A stretch of DNA of 64,000 bases from Gammaproteobacteria bacterium TMED1. Lineage in GTDB: Bacteria > Pseudomonadota > Gammaproteobacteria > Pseudomonadales > Azotimanducaceae. The translations under genes and the position numbers were made by a program. The stretch's first letter is position 1. The number at the start of each line of letters is the position of its first letter. The notes below the pieces were generated by a model that saw nothing but the letters and a program-made list of their open reading frames with translations, made no database searches and was not told the origin of the DNA. Where the stretch lies: positions 324,173 through 388,172 of the forward strand of contig NHBG02000020.1 in NCBI GenBank assembly GCA_002167855.2, in the 5' to 3' direction. Positions 19,289 to 28,866 of this stretch are shown here, in pieces.

Positions 19289-20397
19289 AACTACTAGAAC
19301 AGATAGCAGTTGCAACAAATTTACGCGAAGGGGCTGAGGGAATAAGAGATATCCTAGCGTCTGTAGCCCAAAATCAAAAACTTTCACTTAAAAATTTAGC
19401 GAATACGGTTTATATGCCGCTACCTGTTGTAGCTGCTGTGCGCCGAGAACTAGAACGTCGTAATATTTTGGTTCGGGATAAGGGGATCTGTCTTACCCAA
19501 GAAGGATTAAAGTTAGTGAGTGATTTGGGTATCCAAAGCAGTTTAGTCTCGGAAGACCATTTGATATCGATATTCAAGGATATCAAATATAAAATGCCTG
19601 AAGTAAACGTTACTCTAGACCAAGCATTCGCAAGCCCTGAAACATCTTTTCGTCGAGTTACATACGCAAATCAATATGATGCGATTTCGGGTCGAAATGT
19701 CATTTTAATCGGAGACGATGACCTTACCTCTATCGCTATTGGACTTAACTCGAAAAAAAAAGGAAAACCCAAACGACTTGTGGTTTTGGATATCGATCCA
19801 AGGGTTATAGATCTTATAACTAGTACCTCAGCAGAATTTAGTCTAGATATAGAGTGTTACTTACATGATCTAAAATGCCCTTTACCTCCTAATCTCAAAT
19901 ATAATTTTTCTACTGTCTTCACAGATCCTCCGTATACACTATCAGGACTTGAATTATTCCTGGCTAGGGCTTCTGAAGCATTAGAAGAGGGATCTGGAAA
20001 GCAAGGCTACCTTTCCTTTGGAAATAAGGACCCAGATACCGATCATGAGGTTTTTAAAATTATTAGCCAATATGGATTTGTGCCAAAAGAAATCATCGAA
20101 AACTTTAATACTTATGACGGAGGCACAATCATTGGTAATATCAGTCGCATGATCCGTATTGTAAGCGGGACACAAAGAGCAATCTTACCATCATACTTTA
20201 ATCGTCCCATCTACACCGGCGATAATAATATCTCACAGAGGTCCTACGTATGCAGTCTATGTGGAGAGAAATATATAGTAGGTAAAAATTGTTCACACAT
20301 CCATATAGAGGCCCTAAAACAAGCGGGCTGCTCGGAATGTGGTAACACCATATTTAATCTAGTAGCTAAAATTCAAGAGGGAAAAAATGACAGATAA
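19285..20397 (+). CDS. bpsA: BpsA-like N4-bis(aminopropyl)spermidine synthase family protein with C-terminal Cys4 tail
   Basis: Winged-helix-like N-terminus, GDDDLTSIA, VVLDIDPRV, FTDPPYTLSGLELFL, FGNKDPD motifs; ATGA overlap with apeB. Confidence 0.75.
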   Translation: MKLLEQIAVATNLREGAEGIRDILASVAQNQKLSLKNLANTVYMPLPVVAAVRRELERRNILVRDKGICLTQEGLKLVSDLGIQSSLVSEDHLISIFKDIKYKMPEVNVTLDQAFASPETSFRRVTYANQYDAISGRNVILIGDDDLTSIAIGLNSKKKGKPKRLVVLDIDPRVIDLITSTSAEFSLDIECYLHDLKCPLPPNLKYNFSTVFTDPPYTLSGLELFLARASEALEEGSGKQGYLSFGNKDPDTDHEVFKIISQYGFVPKEIIENFNTYDGGTIIGNISRMIRIVSGTQRAILPSYFNRPIYTGDNNISQRSYVCSLCGEKYIVGKNCSHIHIEALKQAGCSECGNTIFNLVAKIQEGKNDR

Positions 20398-20785
20398 TAG
20401 AGCTAAGTTAATGGCCTATACCAGCAGTATGACCGAAGAAGATAGAAAACTGGTCTTGTCCTTAGGTAAACAACTTACTCTTTGGTGCTTCGACTGTAAT
20501 GGGATTCAAATTGACGATGCAGATTTGCTTACTACCCAAATGATAAAATATATAGAACAAACTAACCTATCAGTTCGAGAAAAGTGTGTTTCAAAATATG
20601 AACCTCAAGGTATAACGATTGCTCTAATTTTGGAGGAATCACATCTTATGGTGAATACCTGGCCAGAGCATCGCGTTATGCAAATTGAACTATTTGCGTG
20701 TACCGACATAAATCAAAAAGATCTGGAGGGTATTGCTACCGAAATGTTCGGCGCCGAACGAGTCTATACATATAGATATGAATAA
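20387..20785 (+). CDS. speD: S-adenosylmethionine decarboxylase proenzyme
   Basis: LEESHLMVNTWPEHR (E-S-H processing site), ELFACTDI; overlaps bpsA by 11 nt. Confidence 0.88.
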   Translation: MTDNRAKLMAYTSSMTEEDRKLVLSLGKQLTLWCFDCNGIQIDDADLLTTQMIKYIEQTNLSVREKCVSKYEPQGITIALILEESHLMVNTWPEHRVMQIELFACTDINQKDLEGIATEMFGAERVYTYRYE

Positions 20786-20804
20786 CGGGAATCAGTGAAT
20801 ATAA

Positions 20805-22289
20805 TTATGCGGGGAGCTCGTTCCTAAGCATGTGTGGTTTGACAAGTAACTTTTCTAACAGCTCAAAAAAAAGCTCAACGAAAATAGCAAGTCCAGCCGC
20901 TGGGATCGCACCCTGTAAAATAAGATCTGTATCATTTAGCGCAAGTCCGGTTACTATAGGCTCCCCTAAACCACCCGCTCCTATGAAGGCAGCAAGTGTT
21001 GCTGTTCCGATACTTATTATCGCCGCCGTCTTCACGCCTGCCAGGATCGTTGGGAGAGCCATAGGCAGAAAAATATAACGAAGCTGCTGCACCGAAGTTA
21101 GTCCAATAGCCTCTGCCACCCGCTTTAGCAGAGGATCGATCGTAACTAATGCGGTGATAGTATTTCTCAAAATTGGTAAAATGGAGTAAAGAAATAGAGC
21201 AACGATAGCCGGGACTTCACCTATACCAAAGAGTGGGATCATCAATGCCAAAAGAGCGATAGATGGTATCGTTTGTAATAGACCAGCACAGTAAACTGTT
21301 ACCCGCGCAAGGATAATAGACTTGAACACGATAAATGCTAAAGGAAGACCAAAAACGCAACCTGAAAGCAGAGCAATAAAAGTTAGCTTTAAATGAATGA
21401 TGGTATTATCAACTACTGACCACAGGACACTATTTTTTTTTGAACTTTGATTAAAGCCCTGCTCTGTCAAAAACGTCCTTGCAACTTCCGAGAATGTTCT
21501 TCCATCAACTACTGTTTGACTATTGAGGTCTCTCATCCTTTCGTCGTCTATTACCCCCTTCAGCTGCGAAAGTACTTTCATTGCGCGATCAGGCAAGTCA
21601 ATACGAACAAATGGCACGGCCAGGTATTGCGGGAAGTATCCGTGATTATCGGATAATACCGTGAGCTGGTATCTTTCGAGATCACCATCTGTTGAATATG
21701 CGTCTGTTACGTCAATCTTATCTTCATGAATTGCTTGGTAAGCAAGCCCGTGCTCAATACCTTTGGGCTTAGCAAACAAGTTATATGTTTTCATGAGTCC
21801 AGGCCAACCATCTTCCCTATTAAGAAACTCAAGACTAAAGGCCATTCGAAGATTTGGTTGCTCAGCAAGCTGTGAAATATTCTGGATATTTAGCCGCCTA
21901 GCGAGCTCTTTTTTGATTGCTATAGCGTAGGTATTATTGAAGCCAAACGAGTCTAAAACTCTTAATTCCTGTTCCGACAGAATTCGATTAAGATTGGAAA
22001 TTCCTAATATAGAATTTTGTTCTTTCAAAATTACTTGGGCTAAGGTCCCGGTATATTCGACATAGATATCTATTTCGCCATTTAGGAGAGCTTCATAACA
22101 AACCAGCGTACCGCCAAGACCGAACTTTCTCTCAACCTCAAAACCCTCAACCTCAAGCAGTTGAGCCATGATTTCACCCAAAAGATAACTCTCGTTAAAA
22201 TTTTTACTACCGACAGTAATCACCGCAGAGGCAGAAGATAGATACAAGCAACAGAAAAAAAAGAAAGCAATATATTTAAACATTAGCAT
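20805..22289 (-). CDS. Osmoprotectant/quaternary-amine ABC transporter: N-terminal substrate-binding domain fused to C-terminal permease
   Basis: ITVGSKNFNESYLLGEI plus VEYTGTLA (OpuAC-like), then permease ... GLLQTIPSIALLALMIPLFGIG ... AEAIGLTSVQQL ... IGTATLAAFIGAGGLG. Confidence 0.88.
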   Translation of the reverse strand: MLMFKYIAFFFFCCLYLSSASAVITVGSKNFNESYLLGEIMAQLLEVEGFEVERKFGLGGTLVCYEALLNGEIDIYVEYTGTLAQVILKEQNSILGISNLNRILSEQELRVLDSFGFNNTYAIAIKKELARRLNIQNISQLAEQPNLRMAFSLEFLNREDGWPGLMKTYNLFAKPKGIEHGLAYQAIHEDKIDVTDAYSTDGDLERYQLTVLSDNHGYFPQYLAVPFVRIDLPDRAMKVLSQLKGVIDDERMRDLNSQTVVDGRTFSEVARTFLTEQGFNQSSKKNSVLWSVVDNTIIHLKLTFIALLSGCVFGLPLAFIVFKSIILARVTVYCAGLLQTIPSIALLALMIPLFGIGEVPAIVALFLYSILPILRNTITALVTIDPLLKRVAEAIGLTSVQQLRYIFLPMALPTILAGVKTAAIISIGTATLAAFIGAGGLGEPIVTGLALNDTDLILQGAIPAAGLAIFVELFFELLEKLLVKPHMLRNELPA

Positions 22290-23001
22290 TCAAAAAAAAG
22301 CGCTTTACGTATTCCTCAGCTGGATGGTTAATAACAGTATGAGGTTTCCCTTCCTGTATTACCTTACCATTCCGAAGAATAACGAGATGACCAGCGAGTT
22401 TTAAAGCCTCATTAATGTCATGGGTCACTAGAATTATAGATTTGTCTTTCCTGATAACCTTCAGGAACTGCTCATAAATCGATCCACGTGTAATAGGATC
22501 AAGTGCTGAGAAAGGCTCATCAAGCAAGAGCAATTTCGGATCGAGCATCAAGGCTCTACATAAACCAACTCTCTGTTGCTGACCACCGGATAAACTATGC
22601 GGATATCTTTCAGCAAGATCTGAGTCAAGTTCAAATTCATCGAGCAGTTCATCACAGCGTTCATCCATCAACCGTGGTTCCCAACCCGATAGTTGAGCAA
22701 GTAGTGTAATATTTCGTCTAATCGTCAGATGGGGAAAGAGCCCCGCTCCCTGGACCGCATATCCCATCTTTTTCCTAACAGAAGATATAGATCGATAATT
22801 AATTTTCTTTCCTTCAATTTTTAGAATTCCGCTATCGGGCTGGATTAGACCGTTCACCAATTGCAGTAGCGTTGACTTACCACTCCCGCTTTCGCCTACA
22901 ATCGCTGTGGTCTGAGCATCAGGAAAACTAAGGGAGACGTCTGTAAGGACTCTGGTTTGGTTGTATGACTTACATATATTTTCAAATTCTACAGCAGACA
23001 T
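22276..23001 (-). CDS. ABC transporter ATP-binding protein (OpuCA/YehX-like)
   Basis: GESGSGKST, LSGGQQQRVGLCRAL, LLLDEPFSALD. Confidence 0.9.
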   Translation of the reverse strand: MSAVEFENICKSYNQTRVLTDVSLSFPDAQTTAIVGESGSGKSTLLQLVNGLIQPDSGILKIEGKKINYRSISSVRKKMGYAVQGAGLFPHLTIRRNITLLAQLSGWEPRLMDERCDELLDEFELDSDLAERYPHSLSGGQQQRVGLCRALMLDPKLLLLDEPFSALDPITRGSIYEQFLKVIRKDKSIILVTHDINEALKLAGHLVILRNGKVIQEGKPHTVINHPAEEYVKRFFLNANV

Positions 23002-23007
23002 TTACTA

Positions 23008-24420
23008 TCAAAGAACTCCGTCACTTATATCACCGATATAGTTTACAAGATCACCCAAGTATGGCGTTTCTGAATTTTCCTGCATTTTTTTCAATTTTTC
23101 TAAGATGTCTTTTATGGCCCTGCCTCCATTCCAGCGATCCATACGATAACTGTTCCAACGCACTTCCTCTTCCGCCGAAAGGATATTGGGATAGTTTCTC
23201 GCTCGAAAGCGAAACAGCATTTTATTTAGACGCTCATCCTCAAATTGTCCTTCTATATTTTGTAATTGGTCAGGGTGCAGCTTATGTACCTGATCCATTA
23301 AACTCCTATCATGATCACCGAAAAAATCTCCCTGATAAAGCATTTTGTCCGGATCATACTCTACTTGAAATGTTCTCTCTGAAAATACGGTTTTGATTTT
23401 TTCTGACAGCCCATTACTGTTCTGGATTTGTCGCATATGATCAAGGCACTCCGAAAACGAAATACCTAGCCTGATCATATCTTCATTAGTCATCGAAGTC
23501 AGCGGGGCGATGGCTGGACATCGGTTCTTATATAATGTTATCAATGGTTTGTATTTGCTACCCTGTTTCCAATTCTCAAGAGTAGAGAATAGTATTTGAT
23601 CCAATTCCGTTGCCGTTGAATTTATCATTTCTGTAGGATTAAACGACAGGTCATAGCAAATAAACCCGTTAGGATTCCTTGGGTGCTTACACAACGGTAA
23701 TATGATTCCGACACAAGATCGTCGAGCCCCATAAAGGGGAGAGACATGAATAATTGGCTTTTTATCAGCAAAATTGAGGATTTGAGCCACGCGATCCTTT
23801 TTTCGTAAAGCATAAAGAAATTCGAAGAGCCTAGGCTGACACTTTCGTAGTAGCTTAGTCAGGGCGATAGTTGCCAGAACATCTGAAACAGCGTCGTGGG
23901 CATCTCTATGTTCTATACCATTAGCTTTAGTAAGTTCCTCGAGACGAAAGGTTACCAAACCAGCCTCGTCTCTAGGCCATTCGATGCCCCCTGGGCGCAA
24001 TGCATAAGCCATCCGGAACATGTTAATGACATCCCAGCGAGAGTTTCCCCCCCGCCATTCTCGAGCATAAGGGTCGCAAAAATTTCGATAGCACATTTGC
24101 CGAACAAATTCGTCATCAAAGCTAAGACTGTTGTAACCAACAACACAAGTTTCAGGAACGCTGAACGCTGACATAATGCGACGACAAAACTCTACTTCAT
24201 TTGAACCAATAGAACTTAATCGGGACATACTTAAACCCGTAACCAAAATAGCTTCAGGATTGGGTAAAACGTCATTCCCCGGCAAACAGAATATATTCAC
24301 GGACGATTCGATGGGAGTAAGGTCAATATCAGTGCGTACCCCCGCAAACTGCAAGGGCCGATCAATTAGAGGATCTAGACCAGTAGTTTCCAGATCGTAC
24401 CAAAAAAATGTCGGTGCCAT
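23008..24420 (-). CDS. sbcB: Exodeoxyribonuclease I
   Basis: FFWYDLETTGLDPLIDRPLQFAGVRTD, GYNSLSFDDEF, HDAVSDVLATI. Confidence 0.93.
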   Translation of the reverse strand: MAPTFFWYDLETTGLDPLIDRPLQFAGVRTDIDLTPIESSVNIFCLPGNDVLPNPEAILVTGLSMSRLSSIGSNEVEFCRRIMSAFSVPETCVVGYNSLSFDDEFVRQMCYRNFCDPYAREWRGGNSRWDVINMFRMAYALRPGGIEWPRDEAGLVTFRLEELTKANGIEHRDAHDAVSDVLATIALTKLLRKCQPRLFEFLYALRKKDRVAQILNFADKKPIIHVSPLYGARRSCVGIILPLCKHPRNPNGFICYDLSFNPTEMINSTATELDQILFSTLENWKQGSKYKPLITLYKNRCPAIAPLTSMTNEDMIRLGISFSECLDHMRQIQNSNGLSEKIKTVFSERTFQVEYDPDKMLYQGDFFGDHDRSLMDQVHKLHPDQLQNIEGQFEDERLNKMLFRFRARNYPNILSAEEEVRWNSYRMDRWNGGRAIKDILEKLKKMQENSETPYLGDLVNYIGDISDGVL

Positions 24421-24506
24421 AAATTAAGTATAGCTACTTTATGATTTTGACACATGACTGTTTTCAAATACGTGCATATAATCAGCATTTTTGAGACTGT
24501 ATTATC

Positions 24507-25874
24507 GTGACTAAGTTTTCCCTAATCTTAGGTCCCTCTTTGGCGGCCGCAGTCTTTTTATCACTTTCTACAGCAGGCTGGGATATGGCAGCATGTTGGG
24601 CTGCGGCTATCGCTATGACTTGCGCGATTTGGTGGGTCTTTGAACCGATACCAATTCCCGTTACCTCTTTACTACCGTTAGCAGGATTTCCAATGTTTGG
24701 AGTTTTAACTCCCAAACAAGTGGGAGAAGCGTACGGTAGTCCCCTAATACTTCTCCTGTTAGGAGGATTCATCCTATCTACCGCTATGGCAGGCAGTGGC
24801 GCTCATAGAAGAGTTGCATTGAATATGGTCAATATATTTGGTGGTTCCAATAGTAAAAGATTGGTATTTGGGTTTATGGCTGCTTCTGCACTGTTAAGTA
24901 TGTGGATCTCTAATACAGCTACCACGTTAATGTTATTACCAGTCGCCCTTGCAGTGATTGAAAAGGCAGAAGACAAGTCTTTGGCTATTCCCTTGCTACT
25001 AGGAATAGCTTACTCAGCCAGTGTCGGAGGAATTGCGACCCCGATTGGGACACCTCCGAATTTAATGTTTCGAGAAATTTACGAACAAACAACGGAGACA
25101 GAAGTTTCTTTTATTGCTTGGATGAGCTGGGGTATTCCGGTAGTTATAATATTCATACCCATCATAGGGCTCTACTTAACTAGGAACCTAACCCACTCTA
25201 GCTCCATAATTTTGCCCAGCGCAGGGAAATGGAGCACTTATGAAAAAAGAGTTCTGCTAGTCTTCGCACTTACCGCCACAGCCTGGATGACAAGGGGAGA
25301 ACCTTTCGGGGGTTGGAAGACATGGCTTGATCTCCCATATGCCAACGATGCAAGCGTCGCACTATTGGCTGTAGTAGCAATGTTCTTGATACCCAATGGT
25401 AAGGGTGGCCAATTATTAGATTGGGAGACTGCTAATAAAATCCCCTGGGGCATGTTGATACTATTCGGTGGCGGCATCGCGATTGCAAAGGCATTTGTAG
25501 CCTCTGGTTTGAGCGGTGCGCTTGGCGAACTACTTTCAGGCATCGCTAACTGGAATACTATATTAATGTTGGCTGTAATTTGTCTCGCGATTACGTTTTT
25601 AACCGAGGTTACTAGTAATACGGCGACAACAACGCTAATGATGCCAATCCTTGCCTCAGCCGCTTTAGCTACCGGTATAGAGCCGGCTCTACTTATGGTG
25701 CCTGCTGCAATGAGCGCTAGTTGTGCCTTCATGCTTCCAGTTGCTACTGCGCCAAACGTTATTGTTTACAGTACCGGGGTATTCCCCATAAAAGTTATGG
25801 CCCGGGAGGGGATAGTTCTTAACCTGATTGGAGCAATGATAATCACTGGCGTTTGCTTTGTAATGCTCAAATAA
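24507..25874 (+). CDS. SLC13/DASS-family sodium:anion symporter
   Basis: SMWISNTATTLMLLPVA, GGIATPIGTPPNLM, TSNTATTTLMMPIL. Confidence 0.9.
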   Translation: MTKFSLILGPSLAAAVFLSLSTAGWDMAACWAAAIAMTCAIWWVFEPIPIPVTSLLPLAGFPMFGVLTPKQVGEAYGSPLILLLLGGFILSTAMAGSGAHRRVALNMVNIFGGSNSKRLVFGFMAASALLSMWISNTATTLMLLPVALAVIEKAEDKSLAIPLLLGIAYSASVGGIATPIGTPPNLMFREIYEQTTETEVSFIAWMSWGIPVVIIFIPIIGLYLTRNLTHSSSIILPSAGKWSTYEKRVLLVFALTATAWMTRGEPFGGWKTWLDLPYANDASVALLAVVAMFLIPNGKGGQLLDWETANKIPWGMLILFGGGIAIAKAFVASGLSGALGELLSGIANWNTILMLAVICLAITFLTEVTSNTATTTLMMPILASAALATGIEPALLMVPAAMSASCAFMLPVATAPNVIVYSTGVFPIKVMAREGIVLNLIGAMIITGVCFVMLK

Positions 25875-25919
25875 GATCTCATTGACTTACGATGGCAAAT
25901 ATCTCCTATAGGGAACGGC

Positions 25920-27524
25920 ATGTACGAAGAACATTTTAGTCTAACCTCAACGCCCTTCTCAATAGCGCCTGATCCACAGTTTCTTTATATGAGCGCGAGA
26001 CATAGAGAGGCACTGGCTCACTTAATCTACGGTGTAGAAAATAACGGACTCGTTCTTTTAACTGGTGAAGTGGGTACTGGAAAAACCACCATCTGTCGAT
26101 ATTTGCTGAACGATTTACCTGATAACGTAGATACCGCTTTTATTATCAATCCAAAAGTTACCGAGACAGAATTACTTTCGTCCATTTGTGATGACCTCGG
26201 AATACTCTACCCTCAAAAAGCGACATTAAAGGTCTTAATAGATCGTCTTAATACTCATCTCCTCGATACACTTAAGAAGGATAAAAGAACATTAGTCATT
26301 ATTGACGAAGCACAAAATTTATCTGTCGATGTCCTTGAACAGTTACGACTTTTGACTAACCTTGAGACCAATCAGAGAAAGCTCTTACAAATTATTCTTC
26401 TGGGTCAACCAGAGCTACTGGGTACTTTATCAGGCCGTTCCCTTCGCCAACTATCCCAAAGGATAACAGCAAGATACCATCTAGATGCCTTGGACAAAAA
26501 CGAAACTAGGCAATATATCGCTTATCGTTTAGCCACTGCGGGCGCAAAAGTAACTATCTTTCAACGTTCAGCAATGGATAGTATCTACCGTCTGAGCAAA
26601 GGAATACCTCGGGTTATTAATTTAATATGCGATCGCTGCCTACTTGGTGCTTTCGCCGAAAACCAATCTTTTGTCTCTTCTCGTATCGTTAAAGCGGTGA
26701 GTAAAGAACTTTTTCTAGATCGTCCAATCTACTCGCATTTAGCTGGGACTGTTATATGCTGTCTAGCTGGCCTAGTAGTTTTTGTATCTTTATTTACCTA
26801 TCTACCATTTACAGTCTACTCACACAATAATGACACCGAAATCCAACTTACAAAAGGGAGAGCGGTTACTAACAATCCGCAAGACGCCGCAGTCACTATA
26901 CCTATTTCCAAAGTATCTGGGCACATCGATAAGGGGCTGGCCTTTACTGATCTACATGCTCTTTGGGGAATTTATATCAACAACCGGACCTTACCTGCTT
27001 GCGAGGCAATTATTCCAATTGGACTCGCGTGTTTAGAGTTATTAGGGAGTATTGAAGATATTGTTAAGTTAAATCGACCCACAATCATTCAGGCATCGAT
27101 CAACTCAGGGTGGGTAACAATTAGTGCGCTAAGTGAAAATAACGCGACACTGATAGCACATGATCGCGAATATCTAGTTTCAAGAAAAGAGCTTGATCAG
27201 TTATCCAATAGTTTGTTCACCGTTATTTGGCGCATGCCCCCAGGTTATAAAAAGCCCATATCCCTAGGTGACAAAGGCGCAGATGTCGATTGGTTAATTT
27301 ATCAGCTTTCGATTTTATACGAGTATCCTTACGAAAAAACCACTGGTCACGTATTTGACCGAGAGACTAGGAAAAAAGTTATGGATTTTCAAAAAAGCGT
27401 AAATCTTCCTGTTTCTGGTATCGTGGGGCCTCGTTCTTGGATATTTATTAATAGCATCGAGGGAATCAATATACCAGTTTTATATCAAGAAGAAAGTCGT
27501 AGAACAATGGTGGGCGAGAACTAG
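25920..27524 (+). CDS. gspA: GspA/ExeA-like AAA ATPase with peptidoglycan-binding domain
   Basis: MYEEHFSLTSTPFSIAPDPQFLYMSARHREALAHL, GEVGTGKTT, VIIDEAQNL, C-terminal LGDKGADVDWLIYQL. Confidence 0.85.
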   Translation: MYEEHFSLTSTPFSIAPDPQFLYMSARHREALAHLIYGVENNGLVLLTGEVGTGKTTICRYLLNDLPDNVDTAFIINPKVTETELLSSICDDLGILYPQKATLKVLIDRLNTHLLDTLKKDKRTLVIIDEAQNLSVDVLEQLRLLTNLETNQRKLLQIILLGQPELLGTLSGRSLRQLSQRITARYHLDALDKNETRQYIAYRLATAGAKVTIFQRSAMDSIYRLSKGIPRVINLICDRCLLGAFAENQSFVSSRIVKAVSKELFLDRPIYSHLAGTVICCLAGLVVFVSLFTYLPFTVYSHNNDTEIQLTKGRAVTNNPQDAAVTIPISKVSGHIDKGLAFTDLHALWGIYINNRTLPACEAIIPIGLACLELLGSIEDIVKLNRPTIIQASINSGWVTISALSENNATLIAHDREYLVSRKELDQLSNSLFTVIWRMPPGYKKPISLGDKGADVDWLIYQLSILYEYPYEKTTGHVFDRETRKKVMDFQKSVNLPVSGIVGPRSWIFINSIEGINIPVLYQEESRRTMVGEN

Positions 27525-28060
27525 TGTCTTATATACTTGACGCACTTAAGAAGGCTGAACAAGATGAACGTAATCGGGAAAGGTTACAGCTCGATAATCT
27601 TGGGTTGCCTCCGGAGAAAAGGCACAACACCTGGTGGCCGTTTTGGTTAGCAGCCACATTGTTGGGTGGAATAGCGATAGCATTACAAGTTGGTATTTGG
27701 GGTGAGAATTATCAGATTTTAGACACCAAAGCTGCAGAAACTAGTCTAGTCTTAGACATCCCAAAGACCAAAGCACACCAATACCCTGAAGTAATAAACC
27801 CTCTCCCTCTAACTCTCTCTGATTTACCGAAAAGTCTAGCAAACCAGGTACCCAAGATGGAATTTTCAAGCCATATTTATTCTCAAGACTCCAGTCTAAG
27901 ATCAGTAACTATAGACAACCAGATCTATCGAGAAAATGATCAAATTGCCAAGGAACTTTACCTCGAAGAAATTAACGAAATTGGAATAGTAATTAGGTAC
28001 CAAGGTAATTTAGCCGAAATATCTTTCTTGGAAGACTGGCTCAACATTAGTAACCCGTAA
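27524..28060 (+). CDS. gspB: GspB/ExeB-like protein
   Basis: MSYILDALKKAEQDERNRER N-terminus, one TM, immediately downstream of gspA. Confidence 0.75.
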   Translation: MSYILDALKKAEQDERNRERLQLDNLGLPPEKRHNTWWPFWLAATLLGGIAIALQVGIWGENYQILDTKAAETSLVLDIPKTKAHQYPEVINPLPLTLSDLPKSLANQVPKMEFSSHIYSQDSSLRSVTIDNQIYRENDQIAKELYLEEINEIGIVIRYQGNLAEISFLEDWLNISNP

Positions 28061-28063
28061 GTT

Positions 28064-28795
28064 TCAATTAGGATACTGCAACTGGATTGAGTCTTGAATT
28101 TCTATCAGACGCTGATTAATTTGCCTTCGATGACTATCTATCGCCTCAATAGCTTCTTCTACTTCAACTAATTGCTTACTTATAATCTGGATATCTTCCT
28201 TATTCTTCACAAGGTTAAGCTCCTGATCCTGAAGTTGTCCTCTAGTGAGCGAAACTTGAGTGGTAATCCCTTGCCAATCTTCCCGCAACTCTTGATAAGC
28301 GCGAGTCATCTCATCAGATACCGAGGTGAAGCTAGCCTCCAAAATAGCCATAGAGCTTTTGATTATTCTGAGATCAGAATCCAATTGTGTGCGAATCGAT
28401 AAGATATCGCGTTTATTTTCTTCGATATTTGGTTTGTTCGTCCGATAAGCATGCCCCCAAAGCAAATCGATCTGCTTAAAGTTCTCCCCAATGTTTCCTT
28501 GCATACTCTGCAAGGTTTTGGAGACGTCTGTACCTGTTGCTGCAAGTCGATCATTCAAATCCGAGATACTTTTCTGACTGCTAGTCAATAATATATCAGC
28601 CTGATCAAGCTTCTGTTGAACTTCATATAAGGTATAACCTCCAACACCCATGAAAATTGCCATCACGAGGATTATAAAAACTAGCAAACCATTAAAGTTG
28701 CTTTGCTTTGGAGTCTCAGAACCACTACCGCGTCGATAAAGGGCGTCGTCTTGTCCTGGCTTAATCTCTGGAATACCTTGCAAATCTTCGCTCAA
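28064..28795 (-). CDS. Hypothetical single-TM coiled-coil protein
   Basis: Cytosolic N-terminus, one TM (LLVFIILVMAIFMGVGGYTLY), long Q/E/D-rich coiled-coil-like region. Confidence 0.65.
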   Translation of the reverse strand: MSEDLQGIPEIKPGQDDALYRRGSGSETPKQSNFNGLLVFIILVMAIFMGVGGYTLYEVQQKLDQADILLTSSQKSISDLNDRLAATGTDVSKTLQSMQGNIGENFKQIDLLWGHAYRTNKPNIEENKRDILSIRTQLDSDLRIIKSSMAILEASFTSVSDEMTRAYQELREDWQGITTQVSLTRGQLQDQELNLVKNKEDIQIISKQLVEVEEAIEAIDSHRRQINQRLIEIQDSIQLQYPN

Positions 28796-28823
28796 ACACT
28801 ACTCCACATAACAATAACTAAAT

Positions 28824-28846
28824 AAAAAAGGCTCCCGAAGGAGCCC
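28824..28846 (-). terminator. Intrinsic terminator
   Basis: Minus strand GGCTCC-TTCG-GGAGCC-TTTTTT. Confidence 0.85.
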
Positions 28847-28866
28847 CACGTATCCCTTCATCTGGG

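Noticed and set aside
25238-25732. 164-aa minus-strand ORF inside the SLC13 transporter
   Set aside because: Antisense shadow ORF; Ala/Ile-rich composition mirrors the transporter codons
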